This document shows positions 9,083 to 18,047 of a stretch of 64,000 bases of DNA, in pieces. A program made the translations under genes and the position numbers. Under the pieces are notes generated by a model. The model was not told the DNA's origin. It searched no databases and saw only the letters and a list, made by a program, of their open reading frames with translations. Origin of the DNA: CAYRUD01 sp964427425. Lineage in GTDB: Bacteria > Chlamydiota > Chlamydiia > Chlamydiales > FEN-1388. The stretch lies in NCBI GenBank assembly GCA_964427425.1, contig CAYRUD010000019.1, positions 20,131 through 84,130 on the forward strand. Reading direction: 5' to 3'. Within the stretch, counting starts at the first letter, position 1. Each line of letters starts with the position of its first letter.

Positions 9083-12000
9083 TTATTGTTCAATAAGGTC
9101 AGCCCATTTGAAATCGATGTTTCCTAAATGAGAAAGGTAGATCTTAGTGAGCCTCATGTTTTTCATGTAGCGCAAAGTATATTCAAACACTGAGATGACT
9201 GGCATCTCCTCCATTACGATTTCTTCAATTTGTCGGAAGAGAAGTTTGCGTTTTTCAGGCGACGTCTCTTTTTGAGCTCGTCCAAAGAGGCTTAAAAATT
9301 GTGGATGCTGCCATTGCGACAGATTCATGCCGTTGCTGAGCGATGACAATGTCTCAAAGGTATACATCGGATCCAGGAACCACGAATACCACATGATACC
9401 GATGATATCGTATGAAAATTCAGGAATGCTCTCAAAGTAGCGATGCCATCCTAAGACTTCTAATTTTATCGTGATAGGAAATGTCTCTTCCCACATCTGT
9501 ATGACGGCTTTGGCAATAGATTTGTGAGGCTCTTGGTCATACACTTTAAGGACAAGTGGTGGGATATCTTTAGGAGTCAGACCGCTCTCTTGCAATCCTT
9601 CTAAAAAGAGCTCTTTTGCCTTTTCAATATCACATGAGCAAAGAGGAGACTCCTCTAATTGAGAAAGTCTTTTGGGAAGTAGACTAGACGCTAGCGACTC
9701 ATCGCCTCGCAGCACTTGCTGCACAATTTTGGCGCGATCAAGGGCAAGTGAAAATGCGTGTCGCACCTTCTTTGATTGAAAAGGCGCATGCTGAACATTT
9801 AAGGCAAACCATTGAACACTCGAAATCGGGTGAGATTGGATATCGTGGTTTTGCGAGCGTATGATCTCAAGCGGAATCTCTGTAAGAGGCTCTCCAATCC
9901 AGTCAAGATGTCCTCTTTGGAAGAGTGAGAGGGCAAGTGCTGGGTCTTCAATGATGCTAATGTCTATCTTATCAAGATTGACAGAGTCTTTATCCCAGTA
10001 ATGCTCATTTTTTACTGTCTGAATCTCACTTTCGCGACGCCATTTTGTAAGACGGAAAGGTCCGTTGCAGACATAGGTGTCTTCAGCGTAATATGCCCAG
10101 CCAGGATGCATCTCATCAACTTCCTTAGAGAGGGGAGAGTAGATCCAATGGCAGCAAAGCTCGAGAAAATATGGAGTCGGCATCTCAAGCTCAACTAAAA
10201 GCGTGTTATTGCTGAGTGCTCGAACACCGAGTTCTTCAATATCCTTCATGCCGGCTTTTACTTTCTTAGCATTTTTTATAGGATGGAAAAGGTAATCGAA
10301 GAGTGTTTTAAAAGAAGGATCGAGGATTTTCTTCCAAGCGTATTCAAAATCATGAGCCGTGAGAGGTTTGCCATTGGACCAGACGCTTTCTCTCAACTGA
10401 AAGATATATTGAGTGCCATCTTGGGATATATCGATTTTCTCGGCAATTCCATATGTTGGCTTTCCTGTCGGATCCAAGCGCATAAGGCCTTCATAAAGCA
10501 TCTTGATCATGATGCCTGAAGTTCTATCGGTGCCGATACGAGGATCTAAAAGGAGCGTAGGTCGTGAAAGACTTATACGTATTGATTTTTTATAGAGATC
10601 TTCTTGATAAGAGATTTCGATTCTCTCTTTGATAAAACGAACAATCTCATCTTGAATCCATGGACTGACCGTTTTACGAAGCAAAAGGAAGTACTGATAA
10701 AAGGAGTCACCTTCGTGCTGAAGAAAGGTAATCGCTACATCGTGCTCGGCAGGTCTTAGCGCCGAGATTTTCTGAGTAATCTCATGCTCAATCGAGCGGT
10801 CTTTCGCAATGAATGAATACGCGACAAAGTCATCTAAGGGCTCTTCTTCATCACTAATACGGACACAAGAGTGGGGAGCCGGAGCATTTTTCTTATATGC
10901 TCTGAAAAGATTCAGAATCGTCTCGGACGATACGAGGCTTTTCATGATCGGTGGAGTCATGTTCAAGAACAGATCTTCGAGCATATGTTGCTCTCGTCTT
11001 TCATGAGAGTCGAGCTTTCCAATAATCTCGTGAATAAACTGGTGCTGCTTGCACATAAGTCCGCCGTTGACATCTCGGACTTGCCCAAAGATGCTTTCAA
11101 TGGCTGTTACAATAAATTCACGAGCGCGTACGTAATCAATCGATTTATTTGGCCGAGAGAATGGTTTCTTTGAGCAGTAGACGATGAAAGAGATCGCCTG
11201 CTTAGGATATTTTCCTCGCAAAAAACCTACAGTTGAAGCAGAGATTGGCTGGAATTGGATGATTTCGGTCGGCGATGGAAATGAAATCTGATCGATATGG
11301 ATCGCTTCACCTTCGCTTCCAAGTTTCATCAAAGTGATTCGAAACTCAAGTGCCTGGGCATGTTGCTTGGAGAATTGGATGATGACTTGAGGCGTGTCTT
11401 TTCTGCTTCGGATCTCTTGACTTAAGAGGAGAATGTTTCTTAAGTGCTCCTCTTCGTTTTGTGGGATGTCAATTTTACTGACTAAAGGCTCGATTGCGCT
11501 TATAAGAGCTTTAGGCATCTCTTCTCGAATCATTAAGAGCTCTTCAGGGGTGTAGTGGCTGTTGTCTCCCTTTTCAAGCTCTATATAGAGAGAATATGCT
11601 TTGTCTTGAGAGTAGCTATACGAATAAAATGACTGTGGGACCTGAATCGAATCTGGGATAATGCTTCGAAATGCTTCTAATAGGTGAGAAGATTTAAGTC
11701 GCTCATAGTCGTCGAGTCGAGATATACAGATGACTAACGAAAGAAAATGCCTTTCTCCGAATTGATATTTCAGTGTTCCTGGGAATGCTCGAATAAGGAT
11801 GTTTCGCTTATTTGAGGCGATGGGATCACTCGATTGCTGAGTGATATTTTTTCTAAGCCAAAAGTGCGTTCGAACGATTTTCGTTACATGCTCAAGTGTT
11901 CGGAGTCTAATAAATTCTTTATCCGCTGCAAGTAAAAATCTTTGAAGCTCTTCTAGAAAATCGTGAGATGTTCGTTTAAGAAGCTCTTGAGAGTCTTTTA

Positions 12001-12550
12001 TCAACTCTTGTCTGAGGCGAAGGATTTTCTCATCAACTGAAAGATCTAGAGTTGCAATTAATGGAAGAGTAGAGCCCTTCTGTGAGAGTGCAACAGCTAT
12101 ATCGTTTTCAAGAGCATTTTGATTCAGCTTAAGAAGCTCAAGAGTCTTTACATCATCGATTGAGTATTTTGCCTCAATAAGTTGGCATCTGAAGGAGCGG
12201 TAGTTATCATCATCGATAAATGCCTTAATCTCGATGGGCAAGATAGAAAAGCTAAAAAATGACTGAGCTCTCTTCTTTACGTTCCAACTTCTGATGAGTT
12301 CCGATATTTCAAGCTCTTGGATTTCATGATGCTCCTGCGTAAGAATCCGAAGCGTCAATATTCCAGGGCAGCTTTCAGGAAGGTATGAGAATACAAAAGG
12401 CTCGCGAAGCGGAAAAGTAAAAGAGTGATCGAGCTGAATTGAGAACGAGAGTATCCCTTCAGTTGTTGAACAAGCGGAGTCAATCAACGTCGTTGCTTTA
12501 AGCTCTGAGAAAAGCTCATTTAAGGTAGGAAATTCCTGGGAGTTGGTCAT
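9083..12550 (-). CDS. Large two-part protein: unknown N-terminal half and a C-terminal SBP_bac_5 domain, no export signal
   Basis: The 1155-residue product has two parts. From about residue 655 to the end it is an oligopeptide-binding domain closely parallel to the neighbouring OppA: LLLDPRIGTDRTSGIMIKML, WSNGKPLTAHDFEYAWKKILDP, CNGPFRLTKWRR. The first 650 residues are not a family I can name; they are soluble, mixed alpha/beta, and contain segments such as SHLLEAFRSIIPDSI and REEMPKALISAIEPLV. No signal peptide or membrane segment precedes either part, so the binding domain should be cytoplasmic. A cytoplasmic SBP_bac_5 fused to another domain recalls E. coli SgrR, in which it senses a ligand for a regulator, but I see no clear helix-turn-helix here. 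It lies 46 bp upstream of oppA and probably shares its transcript. Confidence 0.85.
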   Translation of the reverse strand: MTNSQEFPTLNELFSELKATTLIDSACSTTEGILSFSIQLDHSFTFPLREPFVFSYLPESCPGILTLRILTQEHHEIQELEISELIRSWNVKKRAQSFFSFSILPIEIKAFIDDDNYRSFRCQLIEAKYSIDDVKTLELLKLNQNALENDIAVALSQKGSTLPLIATLDLSVDEKILRLRQELIKDSQELLKRTSHDFLEELQRFLLAADKEFIRLRTLEHVTKIVRTHFWLRKNITQQSSDPIASNKRNILIRAFPGTLKYQFGERHFLSLVICISRLDDYERLKSSHLLEAFRSIIPDSIQVPQSFYSYSYSQDKAYSLYIELEKGDNSHYTPEELLMIREEMPKALISAIEPLVSKIDIPQNEEEHLRNILLLSQEIRSRKDTPQVIIQFSKQHAQALEFRITLMKLGSEGEAIHIDQISFPSPTEIIQFQPISASTVGFLRGKYPKQAISFIVYCSKKPFSRPNKSIDYVRAREFIVTAIESIFGQVRDVNGGLMCKQHQFIHEIIGKLDSHERREQHMLEDLFLNMTPPIMKSLVSSETILNLFRAYKKNAPAPHSCVRISDEEEPLDDFVAYSFIAKDRSIEHEITQKISALRPAEHDVAITFLQHEGDSFYQYFLLLRKTVSPWIQDEIVRFIKERIEISYQEDLYKKSIRISLSRPTLLLDPRIGTDRTSGIMIKMLYEGLMRLDPTGKPTYGIAEKIDISQDGTQYIFQLRESVWSNGKPLTAHDFEYAWKKILDPSFKTLFDYLFHPIKNAKKVKAGMKDIEELGVRALSNNTLLVELEMPTPYFLELCCHWIYSPLSKEVDEMHPGWAYYAEDTYVCNGPFRLTKWRRESEIQTVKNEHYWDKDSVNLDKIDISIIEDPALALSLFQRGHLDWIGEPLTEIPLEIIRSQNHDIQSHPISSVQWFALNVQHAPFQSKKVRHAFSLALDRAKIVQQVLRGDESLASSLLPKRLSQLEESPLCSCDIEKAKELFLEGLQESGLTPKDIPPLVLKVYDQEPHKSIAKAVIQMWEETFPITIKLEVLGWHRYFESIPEFSYDIIGIMWYSWFLDPMYTFETLSSLSNGMNLSQWQHPQFLSLFGRAQKETSPEKRKLLFRQIEEIVMEEMPVISVFEYTLRYMKNMRLTKIYLSHLGNIDFKWADLIEQ

Positions 12551-12843
12551 TTTTTACACAATACTCTCACGCTTGGCTAAAACTTACGAAAGGAATCAGA
12601 TTGCTCTTCGTTTTTATATTTTATTTCTTAAGTCTGATTGATTAGTTACATTCAATCGAATGAGCTGGATATTTTTATATAAAAAAATGAATTAAATAAA
12701 TTTCTTTATAACAAAAAACTAAAAAATCCTATCGTCTCATTTGTTAAATGAAATAAAGCGACCCCTCCTGTTCAGGCAGTAAAACTGCGAGCAGAGTTTT
12801 ATGAGTTATTTAAAAGGATAATAAAAGAGGACATCTATAATTT

Positions 12844-12930
12844 CGGAAGAGGAAGGATTCGAACCTTCGTCACGTGTGAACGTGAATCTGTTTTCGAGAC
12901 AGACGCAATCGGCCACTCTGCCACTCTTCC
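12844..12930 (-). tRNA. tRNA-Ser (anticodon CGA)
   Basis: On the minus strand the 87 bases fold as a class II tRNA. The acceptor stem is GGAAGAG/CTCTTCC with discriminator G; the anticodon stem TCTGT/ACAGA holds loop CTCGAAA; the long variable arm is TCACGT..ACGTGA; the T arm is GAAGG-TTCGAAT-CCTTC. Anticodon CGA reads UCG serine codons. CCA is not encoded. It is the second gene of a tandem pair, 18 bp after tRNA-Ser(UGA). Confidence 0.95.
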
Positions 12931-12948
12931 AGGAAAAGATAGGGGAAA

Positions 12949-13034
12949 CGGAAGAGGTAGGATTCGAACCTACGGTCCACGAGGTGGACTTCTGTTTTCA
13001 AGACAGACGCAATCGGCCACTCTGCCACTCTTCC
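12949..13034 (-). tRNA. tRNA-Ser (anticodon UGA)
   Basis: The 86-base class II tRNA has the same acceptor, D arm and anticodon stem as its neighbour but loop CTTGAAA, giving anticodon TGA (UGA), which reads UCA and other UCN codons. The variable arm GTCCACC..GGTGGAC-like stem and the T arm GTAGG-TTCGAAT-CCTAC differ from the neighbour. CCA is not encoded. It is the first gene of the pair, downstream of a consensus-like promoter. Confidence 0.95.
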
Positions 13035-13082
13035 AAAGATGTTGAGGTTGTCTTGTAGACTCCTCACTGCAAGATGGCAATA

Positions 13083-13111
13083 ATACTATCTATCTACCCC
13101 TCTTTCGTCAA
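13083..13111 (-). promoter_or_regulatory. Sigma-70-type promoter for the tRNA-Ser pair
   Basis: On the minus strand TTGACG (13106-13111) and TAGTAT (13083-13088) are separated by exactly 17 bases, lying about 50 bp upstream of the first tRNA. This is the cleanest sigma-70 match I noticed in the window. Confidence 0.7.
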
Positions 13112-13593
13112 CGGTATTTGAGTAAAAAAATAAACTGCAGCTATTTTCCTACTTCATAAATCCCACTCTTAGCATTGAATATCAACTATTTGTTTAAAAA
13201 ATTGGGTGCATATCAAAATGATATCACCGCTCGATTTCGATAGTTGGTGTCAAGTAAGCCATAAATGACAAATTTAGCATGAGAGCTCTTTAGTGTAAGT
13301 TTCTTACGTTCACAATCGATCTTCTTTGCGATGAGTGTATCGATATGGGAAACATCACTCATGTCCATCCTGAAGATCTATCAATTGCTTAGCTATAGAA
13401 TCTCTCTCAGAGATGATAGTCGTGTCATGGGATCTGCTAAGGATGGCCCGCTCCTTTCAAAGACTTTGGTGAAAGGAGGGGTGATATCCTTGCTTGAGAT
13501 TGAGATGAACAAGAAGGCTTTCGTGAGAAGATTAAAACAAATGGAGCTCTACGCTTGTCAGCTCGTAGAGCCTTGGATTGAAATTTCCATCCT
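13112..13593. other. Non-coding stretch between the tRNA promoter and the M32 carboxypeptidase gene
   Basis: About 480 bp holding no gene I can support. It contains an 8-bp hairpin at 13451-13478 (CTCCTTTC/GAAAGGAG, 12-base loop) and the terminator-like hairpin at 13546-13571. A plus-strand open frame from 13331 has no ribosome-binding site and no recognisable family. Confidence 0.5.
13546..13571 (-). terminator. Possible terminator of the M32 carboxypeptidase gene
   Basis: A perfect 8-bp stem GCTCTACG/CGTAGAGC (13546-13553 with 13564-13571) with a 10-base loop lies 22 bp past the stop; on the minus strand it is followed by CATTTGTTTTAATC, a moderately T-rich tail. Confidence 0.5.
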
Positions 13594-15138
13594 TCATGCA
13601 AGATATTTGTCGCGAAGATACGCGATGTAATCTAAAGCTTGAGGCTCTCGCTTGAGCGCTTTTTTCATGAGATCTTGGCTCAAGTATCTTCGGCCATGAG
13701 ACCAGATATGTTGTTTCAGCCATGAATGGATGAAAGAAAAATCGCCTCTTTCAATTTCACTTACGAGAGATGAATGCTCGCTCTTCATAGCGTGGAAAAG
13801 GCAGATTGCATACCACGAGCCTAACGTATACGTTGGAAAATATCCAAACATACCCATTGACCAATGGATATCTTGAAGGCATCCGAGCTTATCATTTGGT
13901 GGGGTAACACCTAGAAGATCTTGCATCATCTCATTCCATCGTCTCGGAACATCTTTTACTTGAAGGGAGCCTGAGATAAGCTCTTTTTCAATTTCATATC
14001 TCAACATCACATGAAGTGGATAGGTAACTTCATCGGCTTCAGTACGAATGAAAGATGGTTCTACCCAGTTGACCATTCTATAGAGTGTTTCTTGATCAAG
14101 CTTGTTTGTGGATACTGAATTGATCACTTTAAGTAAGTGCTTCATGAAAGAGTGTGAACGACCAATGACGGTTTCCCAAAGCCTTGATTGGCTCTCATGA
14201 ACGCTTAATGAAACCGCCTGGCAAAGAGGGGTGCCATAATGCTCAAGAGGAAGTCCCATTTCATAGAGACTGTGGCCAGCTTCATGAAGCGCGGACATCA
14301 GCTGGCTGATAATTCCTTCATTTGCCCCTTTGCGAATGGTTATGCGTGAGTCAGTAGGGTGTGGAGCATTTGAAAATGGGTGACTTGAGCCATCGAGTCT
14401 ACTCTTTGACCAATCATATCCCATAACTGTGATGATATCTTTCGACATCATCATTTGCTGGTCTAATGGAAATACCGGCTCTTTAGGTTTTTCTCCCCAC
14501 TTGTTCTTTTGAAGGGCTACGATCTTACGGCTTAAAGGGACGAGCTCTTTTCTTAACTCAGCAAAGAACTGGTCAATTGTTTTGAGATCAGCTTCAGGCT
14601 CGTATTCATCAACGAGAGTTGCGTACAAGTCATCGTTTTCACTTTCTCGAAGATACGTAGCTTTTTGACGGCAAAGCTCGACAACTTTTTGAAGGTAGGG
14701 CTCAAAAAGTTTCCAATTGTTCTCACTCTTGGCCTTTTGCCAGACAACCATAGACTCAGAAGTTGTTCGTGCAAAGAGCTCTACGAATTCTTGTGGCAGT
14801 TTTCTAGCCTTTTCAAGGTCTCGTTTGAGGCGAAGAGCGACAACGCCCGCATCACTTAGTGAGGAAGGATCAATTTTTCCCTCTTGAGGCGCCTTTTTAA
14901 TCTCTGTGTCGTAGCATTGGACTACTAGATTCCATAATTCTGGATCAGTCTCTAAGGAGTGAATAATTCCCGCTAAGTGAGCAATTTGCTCGCCTCTTGC
15001 TTCACTTGCTTTTTCAGGCATCATAGTCTCTTGATCCCAGGAGAGGAGCGAGTTAATGCCTTGTAAGTAAGCTATCTTTTTGGTCTTCGAAAGAAGGGAT
15101 GAATATGTATTAGATTGAGGGGAAGCGGAAAGTTTCAT
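13594..15138 (-). CDS. M32-family metallocarboxypeptidase
   Basis: A 514-residue zinc carboxypeptidase of family M32 (the thermostable carboxypeptidase 1/TaqCP group), which removes C-terminal residues from peptides in the cytoplasm. The HEXXH metal site is HEAGH in SALHEAGHSLYEMG, followed by the family segment GTPLCQAVSLSVHESQSRLWE with the third ligand glutamate. HPFSNAPHPTDSRIT and the C-terminal YFPTYTLGSWYA are also typical of M32. The ATG at 15138 is preferred: a GGAGGA lies 12 bases before it, while the same GGAGGA touches the alternative TTG at 15150. The PAP2 gene is 55 bp upstream on the same strand, so the two may be co-transcribed. Confidence 0.94.
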   Translation of the reverse strand: MKLSASPQSNTYSSLLSKTKKIAYLQGINSLLSWDQETMMPEKASEARGEQIAHLAGIIHSLETDPELWNLVVQCYDTEIKKAPQEGKIDPSSLSDAGVVALRLKRDLEKARKLPQEFVELFARTTSESMVVWQKAKSENNWKLFEPYLQKVVELCRQKATYLRESENDDLYATLVDEYEPEADLKTIDQFFAELRKELVPLSRKIVALQKNKWGEKPKEPVFPLDQQMMMSKDIITVMGYDWSKSRLDGSSHPFSNAPHPTDSRITIRKGANEGIISQLMSALHEAGHSLYEMGLPLEHYGTPLCQAVSLSVHESQSRLWETVIGRSHSFMKHLLKVINSVSTNKLDQETLYRMVNWVEPSFIRTEADEVTYPLHVMLRYEIEKELISGSLQVKDVPRRWNEMMQDLLGVTPPNDKLGCLQDIHWSMGMFGYFPTYTLGSWYAICLFHAMKSEHSSLVSEIERGDFSFIHSWLKQHIWSHGRRYLSQDLMKKALKREPQALDYIAYLRDKYLA

Positions 15139-15192
15139 ACGAAAGGGCAATCCTCCAGATGAAGTGCATAATGTGACGCTACTATGAAGTCT

Positions 15193-15975
15193 CTACCCGT
15201 TTTGATCTCTTTGAGCTACTACATTCCATTCTTTTAGCCGCATGATTTTACTCTGAATCCATCCCATCATGACTGGATAGATACGAGACTGGGTCGCCCA
15301 AGCAAATACAATCAATACGATTGAGAGGCTTCCGACTAAGATATCAGAGATCCAATGAGCTCCAGAGATAAGACGGGGCAGGATAAACACTATTGAAAAA
15401 AGAGAGACGACAAGTCCTCTTTTCCATCCTGCAAAGAAGGTAAAGAACATGCTCCATTGAAGCATGATGACCGCATGATCGGATGGAAAGCAAAAATGAG
15501 AGACATCCTTAATCTTTGCCCATGGAGTAAATAACGAGAGACGAATCGTATCAGGAAGCACAACTGTTGGGCTGTGCCGTGCTATCTTGTAGTACTCACA
15601 TATAGGTGTGAGAAGCTGTTTTGTAAAGAGAATGCTTACCTCGAACCAGAGAAGGGTAAAGATGAGATACCCGCATCGAAGGCGCCTTGTCTCTTTATCC
15701 TCAGCTTCAAAGATATAGAGTAAGAAGGAGCTTACGAAGAAGCAAGCTCCATAAAGGTCTGTAATCTTGATGTTAGCGAGCGCCCAAAAAATTTGCAGAA
15801 GTGGATGTCCTTCGATCGACGAGTTTAAAAAGTAAAAAGTCGCTCGATCAATCTGATTCCAGAAGAAATCTCGAGTGATGGGTATCCATAGTGATAGGAG
15901 AAGAATCGCTCCAATCAGATGAAAACTGAGGAAAAGAGACTTTGATCGGGAATTTAAAAAGAAGGGTCGCTCCAT
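15193..15975 (-). CDS. PAP2-family membrane phosphatase
   Basis: A 260-residue integral membrane protein with about five or six membrane segments. The PAP2 acid-phosphatase signature is visible in its second and third parts: FCFPSDHAVIMLQW (PSGH-type motif with Asp in place of Gly) and RLISGAHWISDILVG (SR-x5-H-x3-D type). The first part, KX6RP, is not clear. Family members remove phosphate from lipid phosphates such as phosphatidate, undecaprenyl diphosphate or lipid A. The upstream bases on + (CAAACGGTATTTG near 15983) resemble those beside the tRNA-Ser promoter. Substrate is not determinable here. Confidence 0.85.
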   Translation of the reverse strand: MERPFFLNSRSKSLFLSFHLIGAILLLSLWIPITRDFFWNQIDRATFYFLNSSIEGHPLLQIFWALANIKITDLYGACFFVSSFLLYIFEAEDKETRRLRCGYLIFTLLWFEVSILFTKQLLTPICEYYKIARHSPTVVLPDTIRLSLFTPWAKIKDVSHFCFPSDHAVIMLQWSMFFTFFAGWKRGLVVSLFSIVFILPRLISGAHWISDILVGSLSIVLIVFAWATQSRIYPVMMGWIQSKIMRLKEWNVVAQRDQNG

Positions 15976-16298
15976 GTCTCAAACGGTATTTGGGTGAAAG
16001 GAATCGAAAAATATTGTCGTTTCTTAGCTCTTAAAAATTGAGGGCTAAAACAAGGGAGTAAAACACGAACACATAGAATACGTCATGAAAAAAATGAATA
16101 AATAAAGAAAATGAGAAAATGAAGGCGATAAAACCTTAAATATTTTTTAAAGTAATCATCGCGTAATGACGCCTTGAGACGTGATCGCAAGGGGCGAAGC
16201 CATGAAAAATCGGTTTTCTGGTTTTAAAGCGATCATTCATGGCTTTTTGAGAGTAAGATGATGTTGGCATTTATCGATAGCAGTAGCGCCGGATCCGA
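15976..16298. other. Intergenic stretch with competing hairpins
   Basis: This 323-bp gap between the PAP2 gene and the first F-box gene is AT-rich on its left side. At 16182-16243 two perfect inverted repeats overlap: TGATCGC (16182-16188) with GCGATCA (16229-16235), and GCCATGAA (16199-16206) with TTCATGGC (16236-16243). They interleave, so only one can form as a simple hairpin, or both as a pseudoknot. The second is followed on + by CTTTTTGA. It may simply be the end of the F-box transcript. Confidence 0.45.
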
Positions 16299-17714
16299 TT
16301 ACATTTCCTCTCGTAACCGTCTAGAGACTAAGTTTACCTGCGTTAGAGATATAATTATCCCTAGATCGCCTTTTGTCTCTATATATCTTTTTAACATATC
16401 CAGCTGGTGTATTAATGCAACATTCGATCCGAATAAAGGGCATTGATTCATCATTTCAATATGCGCTTCTTCAAAAGCTTGTACGCACTTCTTAGGGAAA
16501 TCATCAAGAGCACTCTCGGTTTGTTTGATCTCATTGTGAGTTATATCTTCAGGGTGTGAAAGCTTCAACTGAGTGAATAAAACGCTTGGGCTCAAAGGAA
16601 AAATCGCATTATTGTACTGATCTTTAAGCTTTTGAAATGGCTGGATTACTTTATCAGTATCGTAAAGAAGTTTGTTTTGTCCTAGATTATTACAAATAGT
16701 GTCTATGAGCGATGGCCAATTAATACTGTCTTTCTTAACACGTACCTCATTGAGGAAGAGGATTCTTTTATTATGCATGAGATCAAGAGCAGTTGAACAG
16801 GCAGTGCTCTTGTTTTTAGAAGGAAATGCAATCGGAGCTGTATCCGAAAGCTCTGTGTTTTTATTCTTCAAAGATTCAACTAAAATCTTCTGAGCGCGAT
16901 TCATGCATATATGTGCAAAAAAAAGAGAGAATCGATCCTCTAAATCATGAATTGGACAGTTTTGATCATCAGTTCTCAGCGATATCGATTCAAGTTTATA
17001 TACTGCTGTATTTGGATTCACTTTTCCTAAAAGTGCGCTTATTACTTCGCTCGTCTTCTTAAATACTGTAGTGACTATTCGAGAAGTAGACAGTATCTTA
17101 TGTTCATAAGAGTTTGGCGCTAGACTATCACAGTAATTTTTTAGAGAGATGTCTACGGTATATGGAATGTCAAGTAAAGCATCAGCAGCTTGTCTAATCG
17201 TATTTGGTTCATAAGATGCATGCAATTTTACTTGAAACGCATCAGTGATGGGCTGTTTATCAAACAACATTACTTCTTCATCCGCGAATGAGATTGATCG
17301 CTTTTGTGTTCCATGTTCTGTGATAATGCGCATAGGTGGAAGCTGAACTACACTCTTCGATCCGTGGCGTGCCCATGTAAATACTCTTGAGTCTGCGGAT
17401 TTCGGATACAATTCGTGAGAAGGAAGATGATTTAAATAGCTCAAAGCGGCTCGATATATAAATTCGCTTCCTTCTTTGACGCTAGATTTGTAGGCGACAT
17501 ACTCATTATTCTCGTAAAGGATAGCGCGGAAGGTTGTGTTGACAGCCTCGAGCTGGGCTTGCTCATAGGGGGACAAGAATGTCATAATGTGCCCCCACCA
17601 CTCCCGTGCTATGCTTAATGTTGGAGAAGGAGTTGATGTAGGTATTGTCATTATTTCTTGTTGATCAGAATGCAATAGAGCTGCATTTGAGGTTTGAGTG
17701 TTAATTGAACTCAT
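16299..17714 (-). CDS. F-box protein, paralog 1 of a tandem pair
   Basis: A 471-residue protein with an F-box-like motif near residues 38-70: EWWGHIMTFLSPYEQAQLEAVNTTFRAILYENN, matching the F-box pattern of paired helices (hydrophobic, P, L..V...F). In eukaryotes the F-box binds Skp1 and brings substrates to the SCF ubiquitin ligase; bacterial pathogens of protists and animals use secreted F-box proteins to hijack it. The rest of the protein is alpha-helical and of unknown function. It is paralogous to the next gene upstream over most of the length (shared KEGSEFI(Y/F)RAA(L/I)SYLNHL and HELYPKS.DS). No signal peptide; type III export would be the expected route but is not shown by the sequence. 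Confidence 0.75.
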   Translation of the reverse strand: MSSINTQTSNAALLHSDQQEIMTIPTSTPSPTLSIAREWWGHIMTFLSPYEQAQLEAVNTTFRAILYENNEYVAYKSSVKEGSEFIYRAALSYLNHLPSHELYPKSADSRVFTWARHGSKSVVQLPPMRIITEHGTQKRSISFADEEVMLFDKQPITDAFQVKLHASYEPNTIRQAADALLDIPYTVDISLKNYCDSLAPNSYEHKILSTSRIVTTVFKKTSEVISALLGKVNPNTAVYKLESISLRTDDQNCPIHDLEDRFSLFFAHICMNRAQKILVESLKNKNTELSDTAPIAFPSKNKSTACSTALDLMHNKRILFLNEVRVKKDSINWPSLIDTICNNLGQNKLLYDTDKVIQPFQKLKDQYNNAIFPLSPSVLFTQLKLSHPEDITHNEIKQTESALDDFPKKCVQAFEEAHIEMMNQCPLFGSNVALIHQLDMLKRYIETKGDLGIIISLTQVNLVSRRLREEM

Positions 17715-18047
17715 GTTGATTTTATCCTTAAGGTAATTTCTTATTTGATGAAATATTACCAGTTTTTGATTGCCTTCTTGTAAAGAAAGAGCTAAGAAAG
17801 CTCGTTTTTTGTTGTGGTTTGTTCACGAAGCAGTAATTCAATAGTTTTTCGGCCACTAGCATAACAAAGTCTTTAGTTATTATTTTTGGTGTAAAAAGTG
17901 GACACTCAAGCAATCAAGGCATCAGTGCAATAATCAATCGAAAGATTAGTATTCATTAGAGTGAACGTATCTTAATTAATGAACGATTCGATGCTCACAT
18001 ACTTTGTAAATCCGTAGCAAAAGATCTCGTTTATCTAATAGCAGAGT
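17715..18047. other. Gap between the two tandem F-box genes
   Basis: This 333-bp AT-rich gap holds no supported gene. At 17789-17803 a short inverted repeat GAGCT-AAGAA-AGCTC is flanked on the minus strand by CTTTCTTTA, so it could end transcription of the upstream F-box gene. The remainder should contain the promoter of F-box paralog 1. Confidence 0.45.

Noticed and set aside
12844..13034. tRNA attachment site for an integrated element
   Set aside because: No integrase or direct repeat is visible beside the serine tRNAs, and their neighbours are ordinary genes.
13331..13630. A 99-residue plus-strand open frame near the M32 carboxypeptidase gene
   Set aside because: No ribosome-binding site, no recognisable motif, and it overlaps the 3' end of the carboxypeptidase gene on the other strand.
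16182..16243. A riboswitch
   Set aside because: The interleaved repeats do not match any riboswitch class I know, and no gene lies downstream on the strand with the T run.
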